From NCBI GenBank assembly GCA_963665545.2, contig CAXXKZ010000007.1, positions 248,001 to 312,000 of the forward strand: a stretch of 64,000 nt of DNA. Reading direction: 5' to 3'. Made by a program: the position numbers and the translations under genes. Below the pieces are notes generated by a model that was not told the DNA's origin, searched no databases, and saw only the letters and a list, made by a program, of their open reading frames with translations. Every line of letters starts with the position of its first letter. Positions within the stretch are counted from its first letter, which is position 1. This stretch comes from G963665545 sp963665545. GTDB taxonomy: Bacteria; Pseudomonadota; Gammaproteobacteria; Xanthomonadales; SZUA-36. Of this stretch, positions 43,627-52,909 are shown in pieces.

Positions 43627-45951
43627 ATGCACCCGAAACGTTCAACACGGCCGCAACATCGTAACGCACAGTCAATTCGCCAGAAGATGTCAGCCACCCT
43701 CATGGTCAGTTTCATGATCGGCCTCAGCCTGCTGGCCGGCGAGTGCAGCAAAACCGAGGACACCTATGTACGCTCTGCGGCGGATGCCGCGCATGCGCGC
43801 ATCGGTGTGATTACAGGGAGCACCCCGGCCCAATTGGCCTACGAACGGTTCCCGGAGGCGAATATCCAGGAATATGGAGACTTCGGTGATGTGCTGGGGG
43901 CGCTTAAGGCGAATCACGTCGACATCACTGTCACTCCGATCAACAATGCGATCCTGGCAGCGCGCAAGAATCCTGACTTGGAAGTCATTGAGGACTCGTT
44001 GCGGGATGAAACCACGGCTGTGGCGATTCGCAAGGGCAACAAGGCCTTGCTCGATCAAGTCAATACGGTCATCGAGGATCTGAAGGCTGACGGTACGCTG
44101 ACTGATATGGGCCGGCGCTGGCTCAAGCGCGACCCGGGGCCCTATGAGTTGATCGACATTCCGGTTCACACGACCGGCAAGCCGTTACGCGTGGGCGTCA
44201 ACGCCACCCGTGAACCATTTTCCTTCGTTGATGGGAACAACCGTGTTACCGGCCATGACGGCGACCTGGCGCGCATCATCGCCGACCGCTTGCAGCGACC
44301 GCTGGAGTTTACCGACGTGCGCTGGGACGCTCTGATTCCAGCCCTGCAATCCGGCAAGATCGACATGGTGGTGACTGGCATGACGGCCAACGACGAGCGC
44401 CGCAAGGTCGTTGATTTCACCACGTCCTACTACCAAAACAAGCTCGTACTGTTGGTTCGCAAACCGCCTGCCGGCGACACGTCGGTAGCGCAGCCAGGTG
44501 GCCTGGAACTCAAGTCCGTGGCCGATCTGACCACCCGCCGGCTTGGCGTGCTACAGGGCTCGGCCTTTGATACCTATGCACAGAAAAACTTTCCGCAGGC
44601 AACCTTGAAACAATTTGTCGGTTTCGCTGACGTGTTGCTGGCCGTTGAAACCGGTCAAGTGGATGCCGCCTTCACCGATATCGATGCATTTCGCGAAGCC
44701 ATCAAGCATCGTCCGCAATTTGCAACGTTGGGCGAACCGGTGTTCCACTCAGAGGTTGGCGCGGGCTTTGCCAAAAGCAATGGCGAATTGCGCGATTCCT
44801 TCAACGCATTCCTGCGGCAAATTCGCGCCGATGGAACCTATGACGACATCATCAGGCGCTGGATCACCGATTCATCCACCGTAATGCCTGATATCCGCTT
44901 TTCCGGAGAGGAAACGCCACTCTACGTGGGCAATGCTGTGCTTGGCTTGCCACAGGTCGCGATTAAAGACAACGAACTGGTCGGGCTGGACGTCGAACTG
45001 GCGATGCGCTTCGCCCAATATCTGGGCCGGCGACCGGAGTGGGTGACCGTGGACTGGGCCGCTCTGATTCCGGCGCTGGCGAGCGGCAAGTCCGACATCA
45101 TCATTTCATCCATGTTCATCAATGAGGAACGCCAGCTGCGAATTGATTTCTCGGATTCCTACTATACGGCAGCAAACTATGCCTTTACCCTGCGAAGGAA
45201 TTTGGCGGGCCAAGAATCGTCATCGCGAGTCTCCGAAGAACAACCGGATTCATTCTGGGCCGGTGTCGGCAAGAGTTTCTACAGCAACATCATTCATGAA
45301 GACCGATACCTGCTGCTGTTGGACGGCCTGAAGACCACCATGGTGTTATCAATACTCTCCAGCGTGTTCGGCACGGTGCTGGGTGCGTTGATCTGTTTCA
45401 TGCGTATGTCACCTCGAGCAGTGCTTCAAATTCCGGCGAAAATCTACATCTCAATCCTCCGAGGCATGCCTGTGCTGGTGTTGCTGATGCTGATTTTTTA
45501 CGTGATTTTCGCCTCGGTACATATCAACCCGGTGTTGGTGGCGGTGGTTGCCTTCGGGCTGAATTTTGCGGCCTACGCTGCCGAAATCTTCCGTACCGGC
45601 ATTCAGAGCATAGACCGCGGACAAACCGAGGCCGGTATCTCGATGGGCTTCAGTAAAATCGCGACTTTCCAACATATCATTCTGCCGCAAACCATCCAGC
45701 GCATTCTTCCGGTTTACAAAGGTGAGTTCATATCCATGGTCAAGATGACCTCAATTGTCGGCTACGTGGCGGTGCAGGACCTCACCAAGGTCTCGGACAT
45801 TATCCGCAGTCGTACCTTCGATGCCTTCTTCCCACTGGTCATGATCGCGGTACTGTATTTCCTGATCGCTTGGTTCCTGATTCAAGCGCTGGAATACCTG
45901 GAGCGCAAAACCGATCCGGTGCAACGCCGCAAGGCAGAGGTGGGCTCATGA
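43627..45951 (+). CDS. Fused multi-lobe SBP_bac_3 binding protein and ABC permease
   Basis: A 774-residue fusion. After a hydrophobic N-terminus come: one C-lobe-type half (about 50-170, ARIGVITGSTPAQLAYERF...), one complete SBP_bac_3 domain (about 180-425, LRVGVNATREPFSFVD... to YDDIIRRWI), one N-lobe-type half (about 435-525), then a HisM/GlnP-type permease (about 560-765, LLLLDGLKTTMVLSILSSVFGTV, EAA loop GISMGFSKIATFQHIILPQ). The two half domains could pair into a second binding site. Same strand as the ATPase gene, with ATGA overlap; divergent from the NCS2 fusion. Confidence 0.85.
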   Translation: MHPKRSTRPQHRNAQSIRQKMSATLMVSFMIGLSLLAGECSKTEDTYVRSAADAAHARIGVITGSTPAQLAYERFPEANIQEYGDFGDVLGALKANHVDITVTPINNAILAARKNPDLEVIEDSLRDETTAVAIRKGNKALLDQVNTVIEDLKADGTLTDMGRRWLKRDPGPYELIDIPVHTTGKPLRVGVNATREPFSFVDGNNRVTGHDGDLARIIADRLQRPLEFTDVRWDALIPALQSGKIDMVVTGMTANDERRKVVDFTTSYYQNKLVLLVRKPPAGDTSVAQPGGLELKSVADLTTRRLGVLQGSAFDTYAQKNFPQATLKQFVGFADVLLAVETGQVDAAFTDIDAFREAIKHRPQFATLGEPVFHSEVGAGFAKSNGELRDSFNAFLRQIRADGTYDDIIRRWITDSSTVMPDIRFSGEETPLYVGNAVLGLPQVAIKDNELVGLDVELAMRFAQYLGRRPEWVTVDWAALIPALASGKSDIIISSMFINEERQLRIDFSDSYYTAANYAFTLRRNLAGQESSSRVSEEQPDSFWAGVGKSFYSNIIHEDRYLLLLDGLKTTMVLSILSSVFGTVLGALICFMRMSPRAVLQIPAKIYISILRGMPVLVLLMLIFYVIFASVHINPVLVAVVAFGLNFAAYAAEIFRTGIQSIDRGQTEAGISMGFSKIATFQHIILPQTIQRILPVYKGEFISMVKMTSIVGYVAVQDLTKVSDIIRSRTFDAFFPLVMIAVLYFLIAWFLIQALEYLERKTDPVQRRKAEVGS

Positions 45952-47105
45952 TCAGCATCGAAAACCTGGTCAAGGATTTTGGTGACGTCAGCGTCCTGAA
46001 AGGCATTAGCAGCGAGATCAGCAAAGGTGAGGTGATTTCCATCATCGGCCCTTCCGGCTGCGGCAAGAGTACGCTGCTGCGCTGCCTCAACCTGCTGGAG
46101 GAACCGACCAGCGGCTCGATTACCGTCGATGGTGTCGATTTGCTGAAACCCAAAGCCGATGTCGCTGCCGTTCGCCAGAACATGAATATGGTGTTTCAGT
46201 CCTTCAACCTGTACGCCCACATGACGGCGCTGGAAAACCTCACGCTGGCCCCCATCAAGCTGCGCGGCACCGCCAAAGAGGAGGCCGAAGAGCGCTGCAT
46301 GGATCTGCTGCGCATGGTCGGTCTGGCGGAACGGGCCCACTACTTTCCGCATGAACTCTCCGGCGGTCAAAAACAGCGCGTTGCAATTGCACGTTGCATG
46401 GCGATGGTCCCTGAAATCATCCTGCTCGACGAACCCACCTCGGCACTGGATCCAACCATGGTTTCCGAGGTGCTTGCCGTGATCCGAAAATTGGCGCAAC
46501 AGGGCCTGACCATGCTGATTGTGACCCATGAGATGGACTTCGCCCGCGACGTATCGACCCGCGTCCTTTACATGGATGAGGGAACCATTTATGAGGAGGG
46601 TCCGCCTGAACAAATTTTCGACAACCCGCAGCGCGAGCGCACCCGGGCATTTATCCACGGGGTGCGTGCGTGGAGCTACGCCTTCAGTTCACCAGACGTG
46701 GATCTGTTTGCCATGCATGGTGAAATCAACGCCTTCGGTGAAAAACAGCTCCTGTCCCGACAGGCCATCTACAACCTGCAATTGCTCAGCGAAGAGTTGA
46801 TACAGCTGTTCATGCCGCAACTTCGAAAGGGCGCGCAGTTTGAATTCGCGGTGGAATACGTTGACACTCAAGGCGCGCTCAATGCCTGGCTGAAGATGCC
46901 CGCGGGGCTGCAGAATCCCTTCGACGCTGCAGGGAAAAAGGTTCGTGAAGGTGACGTTGGGGAAGAAGACGATGGGAAAGAAGACGATGAAATCGGCCTT
47001 GTGTTGATCCGGAATCTGGCTGCAACCATTGAATACCAGGAAACCGGAGACAAGGCGCAACTGACCTTCAGCGTCAATCAGGAACCAAGCAAGCAGGCGG
47101 TTTAA
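45948..47105 (+). CDS. Polar amino-acid ABC ATPase with RsbW-like C-terminal domain
   Basis: 385 residues from ATG 45948 (ATGA overlap with the permease stop). Residues 1-245 are a GlnQ/HisP-type ATPase: Walker A GPSGCGKST, Q-loop NMVFQSFNLYAH, signature LSGGQKQR, Walker B IILLDEPTSALDP, H-loop VTHEMDF. The remaining 135 residues are not part of normal GlnQ. They show the outline of a GHKL/RsbW domain: AIYNLQLLSEELIQLF, AWLKMPAGLQNPFD, and GLVLIRNLAATIEYQETGDKAQLTF, with an acidic linker (EEDDGKEDDE) in the lid region. The N-box Asn is lacking. Confidence 0.85.
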   Translation: MISIENLVKDFGDVSVLKGISSEISKGEVISIIGPSGCGKSTLLRCLNLLEEPTSGSITVDGVDLLKPKADVAAVRQNMNMVFQSFNLYAHMTALENLTLAPIKLRGTAKEEAEERCMDLLRMVGLAERAHYFPHELSGGQKQRVAIARCMAMVPEIILLDEPTSALDPTMVSEVLAVIRKLAQQGLTMLIVTHEMDFARDVSTRVLYMDEGTIYEEGPPEQIFDNPQRERTRAFIHGVRAWSYAFSSPDVDLFAMHGEINAFGEKQLLSRQAIYNLQLLSEELIQLFMPQLRKGAQFEFAVEYVDTQGALNAWLKMPAGLQNPFDAAGKKVREGDVGEEDDGKEDDEIGLVLIRNLAATIEYQETGDKAQLTFSVNQEPSKQAV

Positions 47106-48429
47106 GGGTGCCTCTACTCTGACTCCCCAACTTGGTGGAACTATAAAAATCTGCCGTGGCCAGCCGGTCCCAGTCTACCTCGATGCCCAGGCCGGGTCCC
47201 TGGGGTGCAACCACCCACCCCTGCTCGAGCAAGTTGCCGTTCTTCATGCCAAACGCAAAGGCCTCCTTGGGCATCGGAGCTTCGAAGTATCTGGTTCGTT
47301 CATTAGCCAGCATCAGGTGAAGGTTTGCTGCCTGGGTCAGCGAGTGGCCCCAGCTTTGGATCTCGATCGACAAACCAGCGTCATTGGCAATCATCATGAG
47401 TTCGAGCGCCTTCGAAAATCCACCAACATTCGTGACGTCGAACCTGCCCGCATCCCAGGCACCGGCCTCGATCCGCTGTCTGATGAATTGAGGAGAATAG
47501 ATGTTGTAGCCGGCCGGAATGATCGCTACCGCGAGCCTGTTCCTGAGCTCTGCGTATTGCTCCAGAAGCGCGTCGTCGATGGGTCCCTCGAGCCAAACAA
47601 ATAATCGCTCATCCGTTTCCCCTCCCAGCCTGATGGCATCCTCAAAGTCGTACGCTCCCTCGAGATCGATCATGAATCGATAGGGGGAGTCCGCGAACAT
47701 TTGCTGGACCAACTCCACCAGTCGCGAGTCGTATTCGACCTGACCCCATACGTGAAACTTGAAGGTCGTGTAGCCCAGCTTCGCGTAGGCATTAACCGCG
47801 TCAACATACTCGCGAAGCGAATCGTAGAAGGGCAGACTCGCGTAGGGCTCAATCGAATCCCGCTTCGCCCCGAGCAGCTTGTAAAGAGGACGACCTGCCT
47901 TGCGGGCAGCCAAGTCCCAAAGCGCGATATCGATGCTCGAGCGAACCGCATCGCTCAAGTCGGGCCGCATTGTTTCGAGCAACGTCCCGACTTCGACCGG
48001 ATCCAGTGACTGCAGAGCAATGAACTCGGCGGCAACGCCTCGCAATTCCAGCAGGTGTTCCTCGCTGAACGGTCCCTGGTAATAAGTATCCAAACCGGAA
48101 ATGCCCTCGAAGCCGTCCGCAGTCGTGATTCGCAGGATGTTATTGACCTCTTTCCAGGCTGCCTCCCGACCGGAATACCGCGCTGTCGTGTTCTCCATTC
48201 CGGCGGCGTGGATCTCGACACCGACGATTCTGGTTTCCGCCGAGAATCGGAAGATCGGCTCATACTGATTCGCGCTTTCACCTGAAAACGCCGTCAAGAG
48301 TTCAACTGCAGTCATAGAGGTTTCATCCGCGAAAAGGGAAGTATCGGTTTGGGTAACCAGCAGGCAAAGCAAGGCTGCGATTGACCGAACAAAGGGCGAT
48401 AAACGCTCCTTCTCTCTATGTAGACGCAT
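47074..48429 (-). CDS. Exported enolase-superfamily (mandelate racemase-like) protein
   Basis: A 451-residue protein with a signal peptide (SIAALLCLLVTQTD). The enolase fold is clear: SSIDIALWDLAARKAGRPLYKLLGA, then FKFHVWG, metal ligands in FMIDLEGAYD and VWLEGPI, and RFDVTNVGGFSKALELM. The KxK position reads FKFH, so mechanism may differ from mandelate racemase. The C-terminal tail after VDWDRLATADFY runs through GGGGAGTCAGAGTA, a degraded REP arm (about 47104-47128), and overlaps the ABC ATPase 3' end by 32 bp, so the tail is probably not native. Confidence 0.83.
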   Translation of the reverse strand: MRLHREKERLSPFVRSIAALLCLLVTQTDTSLFADETSMTAVELLTAFSGESANQYEPIFRFSAETRIVGVEIHAAGMENTTARYSGREAAWKEVNNILRITTADGFEGISGLDTYYQGPFSEEHLLELRGVAAEFIALQSLDPVEVGTLLETMRPDLSDAVRSSIDIALWDLAARKAGRPLYKLLGAKRDSIEPYASLPFYDSLREYVDAVNAYAKLGYTTFKFHVWGQVEYDSRLVELVQQMFADSPYRFMIDLEGAYDFEDAIRLGGETDERLFVWLEGPIDDALLEQYAELRNRLAVAIIPAGYNIYSPQFIRQRIEAGAWDAGRFDVTNVGGFSKALELMMIANDAGLSIEIQSWGHSLTQAANLHLMLANERTRYFEAPMPKEAFAFGMKNGNLLEQGWVVAPQGPGLGIEVDWDRLATADFYSSTKLGSQSRGTLKPPACLVPD

Positions 48430-48450
48430 TTCATTCTCCAGTCGGTGGTG

Positions 48451-49723
48451 TCATGCCAATTCGTTGACCGCGCGGTGCGCCTGGTCGATGGCGACGTTGA
48501 TCGACGACGTCGACCCGGCATCGGAGTTTGCGATGGCGATTCGGCCGAATGGCTTGCGACCTCGGATAAAGGGATAGCGCTCGTCCTCATCGTCTTGGTA
48601 AATTTCGTCATAGAGCGGATTGGCCGAATTCACGTAAGCGTGTGCCCAGCAGTTGACTGTGATGGCCTCGATGTCTCGAGCTGGATCGAAACCTCCCCCG
48701 GACAGGCTGCCGGCTAGTTGGCGGCGAATGTTGCGCTCGATGGTTTCGTACGGGGTGGCGAACAATTCATGGCGTCCGGCTCGCTTTTGTTCGCTGGGCG
48801 TCAATCCGGCATTCGATCGATGCGGAAAACTTGCCAGGTGAACGACGGCGGGTTCGTCGGGGTCACGGGGGTAGCGGTGACCCCCGAAGTCTACCGGGTA
48901 GTCGAGATGGGCCACTACGTGATAGCTCCCCGGATTCAACAAGGCGCCGACTCCCAACTTCTTCCACGGCTGCCAATTTCGCAGCGCGACATTGGAATAA
49001 AGAATGGGCGACTTCACCATCGTCTTGAGGGCTTCTCGCTGGGGGGCGGGCAGCTCGGGGCACAGGTGCGGAATTATCTGGTTGTAGCAAGCGAGGATGC
49101 AATTTCGGGCCCATACACGGTTCGCCTGCCCCCCGCGCACATAGGTGACGCTCACGCGGCTCGACGATCGAGGGGTACCAACGTGTTCTACATGAACGGC
49201 TGTGCTCAGGAGGCGGATGCGCACGTTGGAGTCCGCTCGATCGAGTTTCGAATAATCAAAAGGGGTCAACACCACGTCTTCTATTGTTGTCCCGGGAGCT
49301 ACAGCGGGAATCATGCTACGCACAAGCATGCGAGCCACCGAGGCATTGCCATCAGGAAAATGATAGATGGAGGACTCTGGGGCGCGGGCATCGAACCAAC
49401 GGCGCGGCCGCGAGTCCGCTGACACCGCCACCGACGACAACGAGGTCGTAGAGATCTGTATCGGGCTCTTGCACGGAGCCCCAATCGCGCCGGCCTTCCC
49501 GCGCGAGTTGGTGGGCGACCTCGAATGAACCGACGTGACTACCACGCAGCCCCGTGAGCCCGGGCGGATAGTCAGGCGCGCCGGTGCTTTCGAGCCACAA
49601 CATCCTGTCCGCGAACGCCCGCCCGGGTATGAAGGTGCTTGCCGCGGAGGCACCCATTCCCAGCAGGAGGTCTCTTCGCGAGATCGGTCGGTCCATTCCA
49701 AGATTGCGGTCAGACGGCTTCAT
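48451..49723 (-). pseudogene. FAD-dependent oxidoreductase with large internal deletion
   Basis: The 5' part has a Tat signal (SRRDLLLGMGASAA) and the Rossmann FAD motif DLVVVGGGVSGLAA. Just after it (about 49400) the frame changes and the sequence jumps to WFDARAPESSIYHFPDGNASVARMLVR, which in complete relatives lies roughly 200 residues later. The rest continues in one frame to a normal C-terminus (FGRIAIANSDAGSTSSINVAIDQAHRAVNEL). A deletion with frameshift, so non-functional. It resembles amine-oxidase-like NAD(P)/FAD proteins. Confidence 0.8.
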
Positions 49724-49806
49724 GGTTGAATGATACCTTGTGCTCGGCGATAGAAACCTCTCAGAACATGGGCGGCTGACGGGAGCGCGGTGGGGCTGAA
49801 CCGGAA

Positions 49807-52791
49807 TTACTCTCCGTATTCGACCACCAGCCGGTAGTGAACATGATGCTTGGGTTTGGTGCTTTTATTGGCGATCAGAATCTGGATGGCATACTGATTG
49901 TCTGGTGAAAGCAGCAGTTCATCAATACTCCGCTGGCCGTCGTCGACTGCCAGGCAATCAGTGGCGCCGTGACCGTACACTTTGTAGCTTAGATTTCCTG
50001 CCCCGCCTTTCTCGGTGACCGTAACTTCGATTGGCGGCCCGCTGTCCGGATTGACACCGCTTGAGAACCGAATCATGTGAACGATTGATTGCATGGGGCG
50101 CAAAGCCTGTTGCGGATGTAATTCCAGCTTCTGCAGACCCGTCGGGTAGCTGCGTGCATTAGGAGGTGCGAGAGCGGCGCTGTATTCGCACTGGCCAAAG
50201 ACGTGGCCGATGGGCGGCGTGGTGTGTTCAAATACGTGGTCTTTTGCCCACTGCCAGTAGGCATCGCCCAGCGTCAGGCCGTTGCTCTGGCTGGCCAGAG
50301 CCGAACTGATTTGCGGCCCTTCGAAGCCAGCGGTCAGGACGTCCTTGAAATAGCCCATTGTCAGATTTCGGGACCGCCCGAAAAACACCCAAAAATCCTG
50401 CGCCCGGTACGGCCACAGACCTGCTCCTTCCATCATCGGAATGTGCATGGCACGGGGTGAGCGTGCGCGATCCCGCTGCAATTGTGGGGTGGAATTCGCG
50501 GCGGCCTCCGCCATACCCTCCAAAAGCCACAGCAAATGAGCGTTCCACAGCGGATGAGGTATCCATCGATAAGCGTTTTCAACGCCGTGAAACAGTTCGT
50601 GACGCACGGCTCCGTACAGCTGATCGTCCGTCAACGATGACTCATAACAGACCTGAATATTCATCGCCAAGCCGTGATAGAGCGCGCGCGCGTTGGTTAG
50701 AAGGCAAAATGGAGAGATCGTTGGCAATAAATGCACACCGATGAAGGGGTAACTACCCTGGACCGTGAAGTGCGGCGTGGGACCGCTGTGAAAGGTGACC
50801 GTGCGGTTGCGATTCATTGCCGGATCCGGAAAACCCTCTGCTTTTAACATCCGATAGAAGGCATCCATATCCTGGGCAACACGATCTTCATCAGTACTGG
50901 TGCAGGTCGAACCCAACAGGTTGTGGCCGATGCATTCGACTTTGAATACCGGCGAGGGCGGAACCAAGGGGGCAGGATCACCGATGTCGCGTTCCATCAT
51001 CGGTGGTAGCGGCCCAAAATCCGGGTGCTCGACCAAAGCGACGGTCGCACCCCGATGATCAATCGCGGGCACATAGATCGAATAAAGACCGTTTTCGGCG
51101 TCCAGCGTTCCGGGTAACAGGGCCCAAAATTGATCCAGCGCATCTTGGGTGACGTCTGGTTGAATAGGATACAGATGTTGGCTGGTCAGAACGGCGGCCA
51201 CAAGGTGGTTGGCATTTGCCAGCTCGGGAACCGGCAGTGCAATCACGAAACCACTGTCATCGGGCGCATAGACGGTCTCGTGTGCGCCCACGTTGTAGAA
51301 ACGCTCGACCACGTCAGCCCCGGCCGGCAAATCATGGTCAGGGGCGGCTACTTCGCGAATCCACACCGGCAGGGGTTCGGCCAGTGCCCCGTCGAGTGCA
51401 CCGACCATCAAGCCGTACACGGACTCGACCACCGCAGCATTTTCCAGCTCGGCGGTCGCCGGGTAAAGGGGCTGTTCCGGTTCACTCACAAGCGCAATGG
51501 GTTCGCCCGGGTGCAAGTAGACTGCACCGCGCCCTTCTCCTTCTGAATTTGCCCCAATCAGAACTTCCTCCCCGGCAATTGCCAGGGCAATTCCAAATTC
51601 ACTCGATTCCAACCCATCACCTGCGATGACCCTGGCTTGCTGCAGCCAGGTTCTTGCTTGCTCCGGATCACCCGAAGGAGGTAAGGGCCTGAAGACATAA
51701 ACCGCCCCCTGCGTCCTTTTGTCTCCGACCGATGCACCGGGTGCGCCCACCACGACGTCCGCTCCTGCCCACAAAATCGCGGCCCCGAATGCGGCATTTC
51801 TTTGCAGTTCATCTGTCCTGATTCGACCCACCTGGCGCCATTGCGACTGGTCATCCTCCGCAGGCTCAAATACAAACACCGCACCAGCCCTGGTGCTGCC
51901 GTCGGGCTTGTGATTCGGCGCGCCGATCAACGCCCGGGTGCCATCAAGGGCAACTGAAGTGCCGAATAGATCGAGTTGTGCCCCCTGGCTGGCTTCCAGC
52001 CGGTCTACAAAACTCCAATCGCCCGCCTGCTTTTCAAACAGAAAAACAGCACCCTGATCTCTTGGCCAGCAAGGGGGATCCGGTGGACAAACGTCAACGA
52101 ACGTGGCGCCGACGAGGAGGCGGGAGCCATCTAGTGCAAGCGCGCCCCCGAATCGATCCAGGTACTTGCCATTGGTGTCCACAATCGGCGACCCGAGCGG
52201 CCAGTTTTGGGGTTCATTCGCCTCGCGGATGAACCTCACGACTTTACCTTGTTCAATCGAACCACCGATGCTGGCGCCCACCAGTAATTCGGAGGCGCTC
52301 AAGGCGACACTGACGCCAAATCTGGTGGCAACCTCGTCAGAGGGGTCGGTCAGTACGCCTCGCTCTTCCCAGTTGCCGTCGTCATCGAGCTGATACACAA
52401 AGACCGCGCCGGAATCATCTCCCCCAGCCTCAGGCGCGCCCACCACCAGGGTGTCTGCTGTCAGCGCGACGCTGTAGCCGAGTTGCAGGCCTGCGACGGG
52501 CTGGTTGGCGCTGAACTCCTGAACGGGCAACCACTGACCGTCCAGGGTTCGCTTGAAGACGTACACCAATCCGGCTTCACTGAATTCGCCGACATCGGCC
52601 AGCGGTGCTGTAACCACCATAGTGTCTTCAAAAACTGCCACGGCCGAGCCGAATCTTCCGGCGCTGAAGAAAGCGGTGGGCGTCAGTTTCTCATTGGCGA
52701 GAATTTCATCGCCAGCACCCACGCTCGACCACGCGGCGAGCAGCAGCATGGAAATCAAGGCGCCGCTGGTGGATCTGTAAGGATGCTTCAT
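49807..52791 (-). CDS. FG-GAP repeat protein fused to a gluzincin-like metallopeptidase
   Basis: 994 residues. A signal peptide ends near VGAG. Seven FG-GAP repeats (residues about 45-430: FGSAVAVFEDTMVVTAP, LGYSVALTADTLVVGAP, FGTSVALDGTRALIGAP and similar) form an integrin-type beta-propeller. After a linker with beta-domain character, residues about 700-770 contain RHELFHGVENAYR and, about 25 residues on, WLLEGMAEA: an HExxH zinc site with a distal Glu, as in gluzincins. The C-terminal 150 residues look like a PPC-type beta domain. Secreted or surface adhesin-protease is the likely role. Confidence 0.78.
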   Translation of the reverse strand: MKHPYRSTSGALISMLLLAAWSSVGAGDEILANEKLTPTAFFSAGRFGSAVAVFEDTMVVTAPLADVGEFSEAGLVYVFKRTLDGQWLPVQEFSANQPVAGLQLGYSVALTADTLVVGAPEAGGDDSGAVFVYQLDDDGNWEERGVLTDPSDEVATRFGVSVALSASELLVGASIGGSIEQGKVVRFIREANEPQNWPLGSPIVDTNGKYLDRFGGALALDGSRLLVGATFVDVCPPDPPCWPRDQGAVFLFEKQAGDWSFVDRLEASQGAQLDLFGTSVALDGTRALIGAPNHKPDGSTRAGAVFVFEPAEDDQSQWRQVGRIRTDELQRNAAFGAAILWAGADVVVGAPGASVGDKRTQGAVYVFRPLPPSGDPEQARTWLQQARVIAGDGLESSEFGIALAIAGEEVLIGANSEGEGRGAVYLHPGEPIALVSEPEQPLYPATAELENAAVVESVYGLMVGALDGALAEPLPVWIREVAAPDHDLPAGADVVERFYNVGAHETVYAPDDSGFVIALPVPELANANHLVAAVLTSQHLYPIQPDVTQDALDQFWALLPGTLDAENGLYSIYVPAIDHRGATVALVEHPDFGPLPPMMERDIGDPAPLVPPSPVFKVECIGHNLLGSTCTSTDEDRVAQDMDAFYRMLKAEGFPDPAMNRNRTVTFHSGPTPHFTVQGSYPFIGVHLLPTISPFCLLTNARALYHGLAMNIQVCYESSLTDDQLYGAVRHELFHGVENAYRWIPHPLWNAHLLWLLEGMAEAAANSTPQLQRDRARSPRAMHIPMMEGAGLWPYRAQDFWVFFGRSRNLTMGYFKDVLTAGFEGPQISSALASQSNGLTLGDAYWQWAKDHVFEHTTPPIGHVFGQCEYSAALAPPNARSYPTGLQKLELHPQQALRPMQSIVHMIRFSSGVNPDSGPPIEVTVTEKGGAGNLSYKVYGHGATDCLAVDDGQRSIDELLLSPDNQYAIQILIANKSTKPKHHVHYRLVVEYGE

Positions 52792-52909
52792 ATTGATTTC
52801 TCAGTGTTCATTTACCGGAATATAGTAGGCTTGAAGGCAAGTGCGGCACCACATGCGGCGCGGAGCGCCACGCCCAGCATTTAACTTGGATTGGCGCAGT
52901 GTATGGCAA

